A stretch of 64,000 bases of DNA, taken from contig CAZQCG010000009.1 in the NCBI GenBank assembly GCA_964592425.1, positions 1 through 64,000 on the forward strand. Direction: 5' to 3'. Each line of letters begins with the position of its first letter. Position 1 is the first letter of the stretch. Source of the stretch: Viridilinea sp964592425. GTDB lineage: Bacteria; Chloroflexota; Chloroflexia; Chloroflexales; Chloroflexaceae. The translations under genes and the position numbers were made by a program. A model generated the notes under the pieces. That model had not been told where the DNA came from, did no database searches, and saw only the letters and a list, made by a program, of their open reading frames with translations. Below, in pieces: positions 50,824 to 60,419 of this stretch.

Positions 50824-53442
50824 ATGAAAGTACCGTTGAGTTGGCTGAAGGATTTCGTTGCCGTTGAACATACGCCTGAAGACCTGGCCCACCTGTTGAC
50901 TTTTGGGGGCCTGGAGGTCGCTACGATCACCTATCTCGGGCTGGAGGGCGCTGAACTGCCCTGGGATGCGCAGAAGATTGTCACCTGCAATATTCTTGAG
51001 GTGTTGCCGCATCCCAATGCCGAACGCCTCGTGCTTGCCCGTGTCGATTACGGTGCCGCAACGCCCCACACGGTCGTCACCGGCGCGCCCAACCTCTTCC
51101 CCTATCGTGGCCAGGGCCCCCTCAGCCACCCGCTTAAAGCGGTCTTTGCCCGCGAGGGCGCACGCCTCTACGATGGTCACGCCGAGGAGCGGGTGATCAC
51201 CACCCTCAAGGGGCGCCCGGTACGTGGAGTGATGAGTGATGCCATGCTCTGTTCGGAGAAGGAGCTGGGCATCTCCGCTGAGCACGAGGGGATCATGATC
51301 CTCGAGGACGATCTGCCTGTCGGTGTGCCCCTGCGTGATGTGCTCGGTGAGGTGATCTTCGAGCTCGAGATTACTCCGAACTATGCCCGGGCCCTCTCAA
51401 TCGTCGGGGTGGCCCGCGAAGTGGCCGCGCTGACTGGCGCACGCCTGCACCTGCCTGACCCCGAGCTGCTCGCCGAAGGTCCGCCGATTGATGGGCGCGC
51501 CGGGGTCACGATCGCAGAGCCTGAGCTCTGCCCGCGCTTCACACTCGGCCTCGCCGAAGGGGTGCGCATCGGCCCTTCGCCGGCCTGGATGCAGCGCCGC
51601 CTGAGCAATGCCGGTATGCGTCCGATCAACAATGTGGTCGATATTTCGAACTATGTCATGCTGGAGTGGGGCCAGCCTACCCATGCGTTTGACTATGATC
51701 TGGTTGCACAGGGCCACTTGATCGTGCGCCTGGCTCGCCCCGGCGAGCGCCTGCGTACGCTCGATGATCAGGATCGTGACCTGACTCCCGGCGCAGCCAG
51801 TGGCCTCGAACGCACACCCCTGCTCGTCTGTGATGCCAACGGGCCGCTGGCGGTGGCCGGCGTGATGGGCGGGGCATCGAGCGAGGTTAGTGCCCAGACG
51901 ACGCGGGTGCTGCTTGAGGCGGCCATCTGGGAGCCCACCCAGATCCGTAAGACGGCCCGTGGGATGAAGCTGCCCAGCGAGGCTTCGCGCCGCTTCGAGC
52001 GTGGGGTCGACTATGAGTTGCCCCTGCTGGCCCAGCGCCGCTGCCTCGAACTGATGCGCTGCTATGCCGGGGCCACGCTTGCCCAGGGCTTGCTCGATGC
52101 CTACCCGCGCCCATGGCAGCCCATCCAGCTTGACCTCACTCCTGCTGAAGTGGCCCGCATCGTTGGGGTGCGCCTGAACGCCCATGCTATCGCTGAACTG
52201 CTTACACGCCTCGGTTTTGGCTGCGAGGTACAGGGCGGCGCAGGGATGGGTGATTTCCTCACCATCAACGACGAGGCCGTCGTGCGGGTTACGGTGCCCT
52301 CTTTCCGTCTCGATGTGAGCATCTGCGCCGACCTTTGTGAAGAGGTGGCGCGCATCTATGGCTATGAGCAGGTGCCCGCCACACGCCTGGCCGACGAGTT
52401 GCCACCGCCACTTGAGACCTACGCCCTGAATCTTGAGCAGCGCACCCGTGCAATCATGGTCGGGGCTGGCCTCACCGAGTTGATCACCCACAGCCTGATC
52501 GACATGCCCCTGGTTGCCGCTGTCGCCCCGAGTGCAGCCGAGGCCGCAAGCTACCTGCGCCTGACTAACCCAGGTGCGCCTGAGCGTACCTACCTGCGCC
52601 GCTCGCTGCTGCCCTCACTTGGAGCGGCCCTCAGTATGAACTTGCGCGAGCGTGAGCGCGCCGCCCTCTTCGAGATCGGGCGGGTCTACCTGCCGGTGGC
52701 CGGGCAAAGCTTGCCCGACGAGCCACGGCACCTGGCCCTGGCCCTGGCTGGCCCGCGTGAGCCAGAGGGCTGGTATGGGGCGAACCGCAGCCCAATGGAT
52801 TTTTACGACCTCAAGGGCCTGGTCGAGACGCTGGTGACGCGCCTCGGCCTCGCTGAACGGGTCAGTTACGCGCCCCTCAGCGACGACGAGCGCTTCCACC
52901 CTGGCCGCGCCGCCAGCCTGCTGCTTGAAATGGAAGCGAGCGATGAGCCAGCCACGCCGCTAACGGCTGGCGCTGCTGCTGCAGCGAAACGCGGTCGGGT
53001 GCGCACAATCAGCCGCGCTGTCGGCGTCTTCGGTGAGCTGCATCCAACGGTTCGTGAGCGCCTCGATCTGCCGGTGGCCCGTGCGATGCTGGCCGAGCTT
53101 GATCTGGATGCGCTGATCGCCGCTGCACGCCAGCCCGCATTCCGCTCGCTCTCACGCTTCCCCGCCACGGTACAGGATCTCTCGATCGTTGTCCCCAGCG
53201 AGGTGCCCGAAGCCCGCGTCGCTGCACTCATTCGCCGTGGTGCCGGTGACTTGCTTGAGTCCTTGACTCTCTTCGATCTCTACACTGGCTCTCAGGTCGG
53301 TGAAGGACGCCGCAGCCTGACCTACCATCTCACCCTGCGTGCCTATGACCGTACCCTCAGTGATGAGGTGCTGGTAAAGTTGCGCAAGAAGATCATTGGC
53401 GGGCTTGAGCGCGAGATCGGCGCGACGATCCGCTCGCTCTGA
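50824..53442 (+). CDS. pheT: Phenylalanine-tRNA ligase beta subunit
   Basis: The large subunit of the (alpha-beta)2 enzyme that charges tRNA-Phe. The 872-residue protein starts MKVPLSWLKDFV, and the EMAP/OB-type tRNA-binding domain (ILEVLPHPNAERLVLARVDY) follows. B3/B4 editing (GMRPINNVVDISNYVMLEWG), B5 (LDLTPAEVARIVGVRLN), the class-II-like core with EASRRFERGVDYELP, and the C-terminal FDX-ACB anticodon domain (FPATVQDLSIVVPSEVP) are all present. The length is slightly above the usual 800. pheS is not in this window, so the subunits are encoded apart or pheS lies elsewhere. Confidence 0.96.
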   Translation: MKVPLSWLKDFVAVEHTPEDLAHLLTFGGLEVATITYLGLEGAELPWDAQKIVTCNILEVLPHPNAERLVLARVDYGAATPHTVVTGAPNLFPYRGQGPLSHPLKAVFAREGARLYDGHAEERVITTLKGRPVRGVMSDAMLCSEKELGISAEHEGIMILEDDLPVGVPLRDVLGEVIFELEITPNYARALSIVGVAREVAALTGARLHLPDPELLAEGPPIDGRAGVTIAEPELCPRFTLGLAEGVRIGPSPAWMQRRLSNAGMRPINNVVDISNYVMLEWGQPTHAFDYDLVAQGHLIVRLARPGERLRTLDDQDRDLTPGAASGLERTPLLVCDANGPLAVAGVMGGASSEVSAQTTRVLLEAAIWEPTQIRKTARGMKLPSEASRRFERGVDYELPLLAQRRCLELMRCYAGATLAQGLLDAYPRPWQPIQLDLTPAEVARIVGVRLNAHAIAELLTRLGFGCEVQGGAGMGDFLTINDEAVVRVTVPSFRLDVSICADLCEEVARIYGYEQVPATRLADELPPPLETYALNLEQRTRAIMVGAGLTELITHSLIDMPLVAAVAPSAAEAASYLRLTNPGAPERTYLRRSLLPSLGAALSMNLRERERAALFEIGRVYLPVAGQSLPDEPRHLALALAGPREPEGWYGANRSPMDFYDLKGLVETLVTRLGLAERVSYAPLSDDERFHPGRAASLLLEMEASDEPATPLTAGAAAAAKRGRVRTISRAVGVFGELHPTVRERLDLPVARAMLAELDLDALIAAARQPAFRSLSRFPATVQDLSIVVPSEVPEARVAALIRRGAGDLLESLTLFDLYTGSQVGEGRRSLTYHLTLRAYDRTLSDEVLVKLRKKIIGGLEREIGATIRSL

Positions 53443-53466
53443 AAGGCTGTGCCGCACGCTCATCCC

Positions 53467-56034
53467 CTACCCACCGGGGGCATAACGCACCGTCTGGAGC
53501 GTGCTGACGCTAAAACCCTCGGCTGTGACCACCTGCAGACGCAGGGTATAGTCGCCAGGGGCGAGACCAACGGTATTCCAGACTCCCAGCAGGCCCGCCT
53601 CAACCGTCAAGTTGCCCTGACTCAGTAATTCCCAGCCGGCGGGGTTTGCGCCGGCACCAACTTCGAGCGTATAAGGTCCCCGCGCCGTTCCGCTCACAAA
53701 GATCTGGGTATTCGTGACGGTGCCACTGGTGCCAAGGGGCTCAAGCAGGGCCAGGCTCGCCTCAGGTGCCGTCGGCGGAGGACAGAGTTGGGTCGGCGGC
53801 TGGGGTGTGTTGCGCAAAGCCCAATCACGAAACTCGGGCGGATAGAGCGGGTACTGCACCTCACGCACCTCGCTGGCGGGCGTGTAGGAAGCCGCCAGAC
53901 AACTCCCGCCGCCGCCGACTCGTACGGTTTGGTAGGCCACATCAACCGTGCTCGGCCCGCTGCCAGCAATAAAGAGCTCGCTGATCGGGCGCGGGCAGCC
54001 GCTGCCCGGCCCGGCCCGCCCGCCGGTATCGGCACAGACCGGCAGTTCCTCGATCCCACTCGGGCGCGCGAAGGGCGTTGGCGGACGGCCCTGGTGATAA
54101 CGTAACATCAATGCGCGCCAGATCTGCCCCGCGCCGTTGGCCCCGGCCACCTCTTGCATCGGTGAGGAGTCGTTGTTACCCACCCAGACGCCGATCGTGA
54201 CATCGCTGCTGTAGCCCATCGCCCACGAGTCGCGGAAATCGTTGGAGGTGCCGGTCTTGGCTGCTGCAATCACCTCGGGCAACTCCATCACGTTGCCGGG
54301 TCCGAACATATAGCGGCGCGCCTGGTTATCGCTGAGAATGCTGGTGATCAGGTAGGCCACCTCTGCACTCTGTGGGCCAAAGGCTGGCTGGCCACGCTCG
54401 GGCTGCCAGCGCTCAAGCAACTCACCGCGGCTGTTGCTCACCTTGAGCACCGCCACCGGTGCGCTAAAACGTCCAGCGTTATGCAGGGCATTGTAAGCCC
54501 CTGCCAGTTCGAGCAGGCGCACCTCGTTGCTGCCCAGGGCCATCGCCAGGCCGAAGCGGGCCGGGTCATCAAAGCTCGAAATGCCCAGGCGGCTCATCTG
54601 CTCAACAAAGGGCGCAACGCCGACAAACTCAAGTGCCTTGACCGCCGGGATGTTGAGCGAGTTGGCCAGGGCCATGCGCAGCCGTAGTGGCCCATGAAAG
54701 GCCCCGTCGTAGTTCTTTGGCTCGTAGATCGTACCATCAGGGCTGGTCCAGCGGCTCGGTGTATCCCAGATCACTGTGGCTGGCGTCCAGCCACGCTGCA
54801 GGGCCGCCGCATAGACAAAGGGTTTGAGGGTCGAGCCGGGTTGGCGTGGGGCCAGGGCCACATTCACCTCGCCATCGGGGGCGTTAAAGTCAACGCTCCC
54901 GACCATGGCCAGGATCTGGCCATCGGGGGCCAGCATGACCACGGCAGCATTGTTGGCATTGCGCGCCCGCAGGGTCGCAATCTGCTCCTGGGCAATCCGT
55001 TGCGCCTCGGCCTGCCAGGCCAGGTCAATACTGGTGATCACCCGCAGGCCAGCGCGGTAGAGCAGATCAGGCCCATAGCGCTGCTCAAGCATATCACGCA
55101 CATAAAAGACAAAGTGCGGCGCGATCAGGTCAGCCTGCGGTGGGTGCAGCACCAGCGGCTCAGCCGTAATCAGATCGGCCTCAGCCTGGGTCAGCATGCC
55201 CTGCTCAACCATCAAGCCCAGCGTCACCTGCTGGCGCGCGCGCGCGGCCGGCAGATTGGTGAAGGGGTTGTAGCTGGTCGGCGACTGGGGCAGGCCAGCG
55301 ATCAGGGTCGCCTCGCCGGGGCTCAATTCCCAGACATGCTTGCCGAAGTAGGCCTGGGCCGCCGCTTCGACGCCGTAGGCCTGGGCACCATAATAGACCT
55401 CGTTGAGATAGAGGTTAAGGATCTGGTCTTTGCCGTAAGCCTGGCTGACACGGTAGGCCAGGATGGCCTCGCGCAGCTTACGCTCGTAGCTCTGCTCGTT
55501 GCGCTCGTCTGCCGAGAGCAGCAGTGCCCGTACCAGCTGCATCGTGATCGTCGAGGCCCCACTGACAACCTCGCCGCTCTGGTAATTCTGCAAGGCTGCT
55601 CGCACGATCCCGCGTAGATCGACCCCCGGATTGGTATAAAAGCCTGCATCCTCAACTGCAATTGTCGCCTGCTTAAGGATGCTCGGAATCTGCTCGAAGC
55701 CTACCGGGGTACGCCGCCCATCACTCGGCCCAACCAGTTCATAGAGCAAGGTCGTGCCGTCGCGGGCGTAGATGCGTGTCGTCTCAAAACTACGGTGCTC
55801 GCTGATACGCTGCGGGTCGGGCAGATCACTGCCATAGCGCCGGTAGAGCCAGGTCGCCGTCCCGGCTACGGCCAGCACCAGCAGCAGCGTACCAAGCAGG
55901 CTCAGCTTGAGCAAAGCCAGGCTCAAGCGCCAGCCAAAGGCCAGCAGCGGGTGACGACGCCGGAAGCGGGCGCTGCGCCGGGGGCGGATAAAACGTGGTG
56001 GCGGGGGGGGTGAACTGGGGCGGGGCGTGCTCAT
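53467..56034 (-). CDS. Class A penicillin-binding protein (PBP1A/1C-like)
   Basis: An 855-residue bifunctional peptidoglycan synthase. A Pro-rich basic cytoplasmic tail and one membrane anchor (LLGTLLLVLAVAGTATWLY) lead to a GT51 glycosyltransferase (AVEDAGFYTNPGVDLRGI, GASTITMQLVRALLL). The transpeptidase domain follows with SxxK in GSTLKPF (Ser401), SxN in ANSLNIP and KTG in AAAKTGTSNDF. A C-terminal extracellular beta domain is Pro-rich. The EDxxFxxHxG motif has Asn in place of the usual His (YTNPG). The start at 56034 opens the basic tail; the longer frame to 56493 has no support. Confidence 0.93.
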   Translation of the reverse strand: MSTPRPSSPPPPPRFIRPRRSARFRRRHPLLAFGWRLSLALLKLSLLGTLLLVLAVAGTATWLYRRYGSDLPDPQRISEHRSFETTRIYARDGTTLLYELVGPSDGRRTPVGFEQIPSILKQATIAVEDAGFYTNPGVDLRGIVRAALQNYQSGEVVSGASTITMQLVRALLLSADERNEQSYERKLREAILAYRVSQAYGKDQILNLYLNEVYYGAQAYGVEAAAQAYFGKHVWELSPGEATLIAGLPQSPTSYNPFTNLPAARARQQVTLGLMVEQGMLTQAEADLITAEPLVLHPPQADLIAPHFVFYVRDMLEQRYGPDLLYRAGLRVITSIDLAWQAEAQRIAQEQIATLRARNANNAAVVMLAPDGQILAMVGSVDFNAPDGEVNVALAPRQPGSTLKPFVYAAALQRGWTPATVIWDTPSRWTSPDGTIYEPKNYDGAFHGPLRLRMALANSLNIPAVKALEFVGVAPFVEQMSRLGISSFDDPARFGLAMALGSNEVRLLELAGAYNALHNAGRFSAPVAVLKVSNSRGELLERWQPERGQPAFGPQSAEVAYLITSILSDNQARRYMFGPGNVMELPEVIAAAKTGTSNDFRDSWAMGYSSDVTIGVWVGNNDSSPMQEVAGANGAGQIWRALMLRYHQGRPPTPFARPSGIEELPVCADTGGRAGPGSGCPRPISELFIAGSGPSTVDVAYQTVRVGGGGSCLAASYTPASEVREVQYPLYPPEFRDWALRNTPQPPTQLCPPPTAPEASLALLEPLGTSGTVTNTQIFVSGTARGPYTLEVGAGANPAGWELLSQGNLTVEAGLLGVWNTVGLAPGDYTLRLQVVTAEGFSVSTLQTVRYAPGG

Positions 56035-56089
56035 TGCAAGAACAGTATATAGCAGGAGCGTGACGTTTGGCACGCTACCCGCCCACCGT

Positions 56090-58234
56090 TCACGCTGGCA
56101 CACTGACCGTGACAGAGGTGCCCTCAGCTGTACTTTGCAGGCTGAGTGCCCCGCCAAGGATGGCGAGGATGGTGCTATGGAGGGCCAGGCCCGCGCCGCT
56201 CTGCGGCAGCGAACGTTGCTCAGCATCGGCATGCAGACCAACCCCGTCGTCTTGCAGCCACACTTCGAGCATCGGCGTGCCGCCGCTCTCCCGGCAACTG
56301 GCCCCGATCTGCAGGCTGAGACGACGGGACGGATCGCCGCCGCGGGCGTGCCGGGCCGCGTTGCGTGCGGCTTCACGTGTGGCGTAGTAGAGCGCTTCGG
56401 CGCGGAGCGGCTCAAGCTGGCGTGCTCTCGCCTCGGCCTCAGGTGCCAGTTCCCAGCCGACCTGCTCGAAACAGCCGGCCAGTTCGTCCTCAACCGCCCG
56501 CCGCAGAGCCCCGAGCGGCCCGTGGCGCTCTAGCGTCGGGCCGATTGCGGACGGCAGGTCGTGCAGCAACTCGGAGATCTGCTTATGCACGGCGGCAAGC
56601 TGGCCGATAGCTTCCGGACCAGGGCCTTCGCTGCCGGGGGCAGCCAGGGTCAGCATCACGGCATGAATCCGGGGCAGTACCTCATCATGCAGCAAGCGCC
56701 GCGCTCGCCGGTCAAGCAGTTGATCTTCGAGCAGGCGTTGACGCTGCAGCGCCACCAGCCGCCGACTCATCTCAGCGGCGGCCTGACTATCAACCAGGCG
56801 CTCACTTGCCGAGCGGGCCAGGGCGATCTCCTCCTCGGTATAGAGGCCACCGTCACGTTTGGCGCCCAGCAAGAGCATGCCGATCAGGCCCGTGTCGCCA
56901 GCCAGAGGTACCGCCCAGATGGCGTCGCTGTTGCTTGCCGGTGGAACCGGCAGGCAGAGGGGCAACGGATGGGGCAAGTTGGCGGCGATCTGTGTGGCGC
57001 TGGTAACAGGTGCCTGGGAGGCCGCGGGCAAGCTCAGGGGTGGGCCAGCCAGCGAGGCCAGCGGCCCAAGCGGAATGAGGTGGGCGCTCCGCGCACCCAA
57101 CAGGTCACCACAGAGGGCGCGGAAAGCGGCGGCCTCGTCGGAGAGCGCAGCGGCGCCGGGAGGCGTGGCCTGCACGAGGCCCTCGAAACGGCGCTGCCCG
57201 GCGACAAAAGGGCGTAAGCTCGCCAGGGCGCGCTGGCGCTCCTCAAACGAGCGCCAACCGAGCAGGGCGTAGAAGACCGTCATCAGCACTGTGGCAATCA
57301 GCAGTTGGTAGATCGGCAGCTCAGGGATGCCCACCCCGCTGAGACTCCAACCCACCGCCAGGCCGTAGCCAGCAGCCAGGATGAGGGCGCGTCGCCACTG
57401 ACTGCGCAACTCACCACGGGGCAAAACCTTGCCGGTAAAGACCTCATAGGCAACAACGGCCTCGCCGATCAGCACAATCGCCAGGGCAATCAGCAAGGAA
57501 ATGCCCAGGTCAAAGACAATGATCGTAGTCAGCAGGGTCACACTGAGACCGGGCAGTTCACCCTGGCGGATCTGCAGCAGCACCCAGGTTGCCGCGCCAG
57601 CCACTGCTATGCCTACCGCGAGCAGTGTCCAGGTTGCTGCCAGCAGCCAGGGGCGCGCACGGCGCCGCGCCTCGGCACCCATGAAGCGATCGGTATGGGC
57701 ATGGGGGACACGCAGAACCAGTAGGGCCAGCACACAGCAGGTAACACTGTAGAGTGGGTAGATCAGGGCCACATCGGGCAAAGGCGTGGCGCTGAAGGGC
57801 GGGCCATTGCCACGACGGACAAGCTCGCCATAGTCAGGCAGCGGGTCAACCAGCAGCAGGCCCAGCAGGGCCAGCATACCCACCCCACTGAGCAGGATCA
57901 ACCAGCGCCGCCAGAGCGCCCGGCGCAAGGCACCACTATACCAGGCCATCACCAGGTACCAGAGGTAGGGAGCCGCCAGCAATACCAGCCAGCCCAGGCG
58001 CCACCAGAGCTCCATCTCTTCGCTGAAGGTGCCGATCACGCGCCCGACCATGGCCGTGTGGCCGACAAAAAAGGCCGCCCCGAAGAGCAGCCCACCACCG
58101 GCAACCCAGGTACCCCAGGAGCGCCGCTCGGCATTGAGCAAGACTGTCAGGCCGAGCCAGAGTAGCGCCACCGTATTGAAGAGTGAGGTAGCGATCAGCG
58201 CCCAATCGAAGAAGGTGAGCAGGCGGTAGCTCAT
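56090..58234 (-). CDS. Membrane sensor histidine kinase
   Basis: A 714-residue kinase. The N-terminal half has about eight to nine hydrophobic helices (FNTVALLWLGLTVLL...LLTTIIVFDLGISLLIALAI) and is probably the sensor. A GAF-like segment (IWAVPLAGDTGLIGMLLLGA) follows, then a NarX/DesK-like phosphoacceptor region with LLHDEVLPRIHAVMLTL and a HATPase domain (ATREAARNAARHARGG, VWLQDDGVGL, GAGLALHSTILAILGGAL). The ATG at 58234 overlaps the stop of the response-regulator gene (ATGA), so the pair is coupled. The signal is unknown. Confidence 0.88.
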   Translation of the reverse strand: MSYRLLTFFDWALIATSLFNTVALLWLGLTVLLNAERRSWGTWVAGGGLLFGAAFFVGHTAMVGRVIGTFSEEMELWWRLGWLVLLAAPYLWYLVMAWYSGALRRALWRRWLILLSGVGMLALLGLLLVDPLPDYGELVRRGNGPPFSATPLPDVALIYPLYSVTCCVLALLVLRVPHAHTDRFMGAEARRRARPWLLAATWTLLAVGIAVAGAATWVLLQIRQGELPGLSVTLLTTIIVFDLGISLLIALAIVLIGEAVVAYEVFTGKVLPRGELRSQWRRALILAAGYGLAVGWSLSGVGIPELPIYQLLIATVLMTVFYALLGWRSFEERQRALASLRPFVAGQRRFEGLVQATPPGAAALSDEAAAFRALCGDLLGARSAHLIPLGPLASLAGPPLSLPAASQAPVTSATQIAANLPHPLPLCLPVPPASNSDAIWAVPLAGDTGLIGMLLLGAKRDGGLYTEEEIALARSASERLVDSQAAAEMSRRLVALQRQRLLEDQLLDRRARRLLHDEVLPRIHAVMLTLAAPGSEGPGPEAIGQLAAVHKQISELLHDLPSAIGPTLERHGPLGALRRAVEDELAGCFEQVGWELAPEAEARARQLEPLRAEALYYATREAARNAARHARGGDPSRRLSLQIGASCRESGGTPMLEVWLQDDGVGLHADAEQRSLPQSGAGLALHSTILAILGGALSLQSTAEGTSVTVSVPA

Positions 58235-58971
58235 AAGCCCTCGAAAGGCACCCATGCGCCGCGCTCATTTTCGACCAGGGGTGTCCCGTCTTCAGCCCAG
58301 CTGAGCAGGCGTCCACTGCGCACAATCAGGGCGGCGCGGGTGCGGGCCACCTTCTCATCGGTGGCACTATCGGCCAGGCCCCAGGCGGCATAGATCTGGC
58401 CATTGGTGCGGCTGATCGTGCGTTTGTCACGGAAGCCGAGACGCAGAGCGATCTGTTCGTTACTCATCCCCAGGGCCAGCAACTGAGCCACCTGCTGCTC
58501 GGAGGGCTCGAGCAGCGCCAGGGGCGCATGGGCATCCTTATGGCTCACCTCATGCACGCGTGACTCAATCTCGGGGTCGATCGTACTGCGTCCGGCCACC
58601 GCATCACGCACCAGGGGTACGATCAACGCGGGCAGCAGGTAGTTCGACTTACGCACATAGGCATAGTGGCTGAGGATGCCTGAGCGGCGAAAGGCCCGGT
58701 AGTAGGCATCATCGTCCTGGATCGAGTAGAAGATGACCGGCAGGCGCGGAAACTCACGCCGGATGGCCACCGCCGCCTCGATTCCATTCCAGAGCCCTGC
58801 CAACTGCACATCCATCAGCACCGCCTCGGGCGGCGCCTCAAGACAGTGGGCCAGGGCCTCCTCGCCGCTCGCATAGCTTGCGACGATCTCGAGCGCCCCG
58901 GTCGCGGCCAGACCTGCCGCCAGGGCCGGGCGCAGGCGCTCATTATCTTCAACGATCAACAGGCGAATCAT
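58231..58971 (-). CDS. NarL/FixJ-type response regulator
   Basis: A 246-residue regulator. The receiver domain has the acidic pair at Asp9 (VEDNER), phospho-acceptor Asp54 (LMDVQL), and Lys108 (YVRKSN). A helix-turn-helix output domain follows (LEPSEQQVAQLLALGMSNEQ, IALRLGFRDKRTISRTNGQI), LuxR-like in layout but extended at the C terminus. It should bind DNA when phosphorylated by the kinase encoded downstream with a 4-base overlap. Targets unknown. Confidence 0.88.
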   Translation of the reverse strand: MIRLLIVEDNERLRPALAAGLAATGALEIVASYASGEEALAHCLEAPPEAVLMDVQLAGLWNGIEAAVAIRREFPRLPVIFYSIQDDDAYYRAFRRSGILSHYAYVRKSNYLLPALIVPLVRDAVAGRSTIDPEIESRVHEVSHKDAHAPLALLEPSEQQVAQLLALGMSNEQIALRLGFRDKRTISRTNGQIYAAWGLADSATDEKVARTRAALIVRSGRLLSWAEDGTPLVENERGAWVPFEGL

Positions 58972-59057
58972 CGGCTTGAGCCTTAGACAAGCTTCGTAGG
59001 TGTTTTAGCGTGAGCTGCTGTGGATGATGCTGCTACGCGTCAAGTGCAATCGAGGCG

Positions 59058-59672
59058 TCAGGTTGCTCCAAGCTCAACCTGACGCCCACAGGCAGGGCAG
59101 GTACGCTGCTCGGCGGGGGCAGCGGGGGCCAGCGGCCCGCCCGGTAAACGGCCACCACAGGCGCAAACATAGCCCACCAGGCGGGCCGGGTTGCCCAGCA
59201 CCAGGCCATAATCGGGCACATCACGGGTTACCACCGCCCCGGCCCCCACGGTCGCAAATCGCCCGATGGTGATCCCGCAGACGATCGTGGCGTTAGCCCC
59301 AAGACTGGCCCCGTAGCGTACCAAGATCGGACTGATCTTCCAATCGGTCGCACCTTTGAGGCTGCCGTCAGGGTTGATCGCCCGGGGGGCTTTGTCATTG
59401 GTGAAGCAGACATGCGGGCCGATAAAGACCCCATCCTCGATCGTAACCCCGTGGAAGATCGAGACATTACTCTGAATTTTAACTCGGCTGCCAATTTGCA
59501 CATCGGCATCAAGGTAACAGCCCTTGCCGACGATACTCTCAGCACCGAGCTGTACCCCCTCACGCACCTGCGTCCAGTGCCAGATGCGTGTCCCTGCACC
59601 GATCACCGCCCGTGGATCGACCTCAGCCGTCGGGTGAATAACCACACCCGGAGCCTGCTGTGTAGTACCCAT
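59058..59672 (-). CDS. Left-handed beta-helix acyltransferase (WbbJ/WlbB-like N-acetyltransferase)
   Basis: A 204-residue hexapeptide-repeat enzyme. Repeats such as VVIHPTAEVDPRAVIGAGTR, VGKGCYLDADVQIGSRVKIQ and TIGRFATVGAGAVVTRDVPD form the beta-helix. NVSIFHGVTIEDGVFIGPHV resembles the 3-amino-sugar N-acetyltransferases of O-antigen pathways (WlbB type), so sugar-nucleotide N-acetylation is likely. The C terminus adds a zinc ribbon (CACGG...CPACG), which is unusual for the family. AAGGTG precedes the ATG at 59672. It is close to an NTPase gene on the same strand. Confidence 0.82.
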   Translation of the reverse strand: MGTTQQAPGVVIHPTAEVDPRAVIGAGTRIWHWTQVREGVQLGAESIVGKGCYLDADVQIGSRVKIQSNVSIFHGVTIEDGVFIGPHVCFTNDKAPRAINPDGSLKGATDWKISPILVRYGASLGANATIVCGITIGRFATVGAGAVVTRDVPDYGLVLGNPARLVGYVCACGGRLPGGPLAPAAPAEQRTCPACGRQVELGAT

Positions 59673-59707
59673 TGACACCTTCTTTCCGCTCACCGCTTCC
59701 TGCTGAT

Positions 59708-60283
59708 CTAACGCTCATGGGCCTGCACAAGACAGGCATAAGCCCAATCGACCAGCCCATCCAGGTCAAGTTTGGCAGGATCAGAGGTATCGACGATGCG
59801 CAACGATCCGCCCAGGGGCAGCGGCTCGGCGGGGCCGAGACTGCGCAGGCCCTCAAGTACCGCCGGGTCGAGCGTCTCACAATGGCCGGGGTGGCGCTGT
59901 CCACCGCCAAGCCGGGCGACATAGCGTTGGGCCATCACCTCGCCCGAAGCGACACAGAGCAATTGCACCGGCGTGAAGGGCCGGCGGCGGGCCAGGTCAT
60001 GCATCCGGGCCAGATCCAACTCGGGTCGAAAAATGCTCTCGACGATCAGCGGCATACCCGCAGCCAGGATCGTGTCAGCCATCTGGTAGAGTAAGCTCAG
60101 CGCTGCTACCCCGATCTCTTGCGACCAGGCGCGATCCTGCCAGCCGAGGCTATCAAAGAGCGTCTCTTTGAGCAGATCCTTAGCGATCAGCGGCAGATGC
60201 AATGATTTAGCCAGACAACGGGCGATGGTCGTCTTGCCGGTGGCCGGGTGGCCAGTGACAATGAGCAGCGCTGGATGGCCCAT
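59708..60283 (-). CDS. AAA-type ATP-binding kinase-like protein
   Basis: A 191-residue P-loop protein. Walker A is VTGHPATGKTTIARCLAKSL near the N terminus. IAKDLLKETLFDSLGW and LIVESIFRPELD are typical of zeta-toxin/chloramphenicol-phosphotransferase-like and gluconate-kinase-like small-molecule kinases, where the Asp after the second strand acts as base. The ATG at 60283 puts the P-loop at residue about 11; the frame is open to 60325. The substrate is unknown. Confidence 0.75.
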   Translation of the reverse strand: MGHPALLIVTGHPATGKTTIARCLAKSLHLPLIAKDLLKETLFDSLGWQDRAWSQEIGVAALSLLYQMADTILAAGMPLIVESIFRPELDLARMHDLARRRPFTPVQLLCVASGEVMAQRYVARLGGGQRHPGHCETLDPAVLEGLRSLGPAEPLPLGGSLRIVDTSDPAKLDLDGLVDWAYACLVQAHER

Positions 60284-60352
60284 AGGCAACCGTTGGATGT
60301 ATGCTAAACCTGATGATGAGCGCATTATAGCCCAGGTGGTAGCGCTATAGCA

Positions 60353-60382
60353 TTGGTTTGAAGCCCTGGCTAAAGCTATAAT
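60353..60382 (+). promoter_or_regulatory. Possible promoter for the LLM oxidoreductase gene
   Basis: TTGGTT (60353-60358) and TATAAT (60377-60382) are spaced by 18 bases and lie 37 bases before the start codon. The -10 is perfect, the -35 moderate. Confidence 0.5.
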
Positions 60383-60419
60383 GGATTATCGATTAGGGTA
60401 TTATTTGAAGAGGAGAGCT

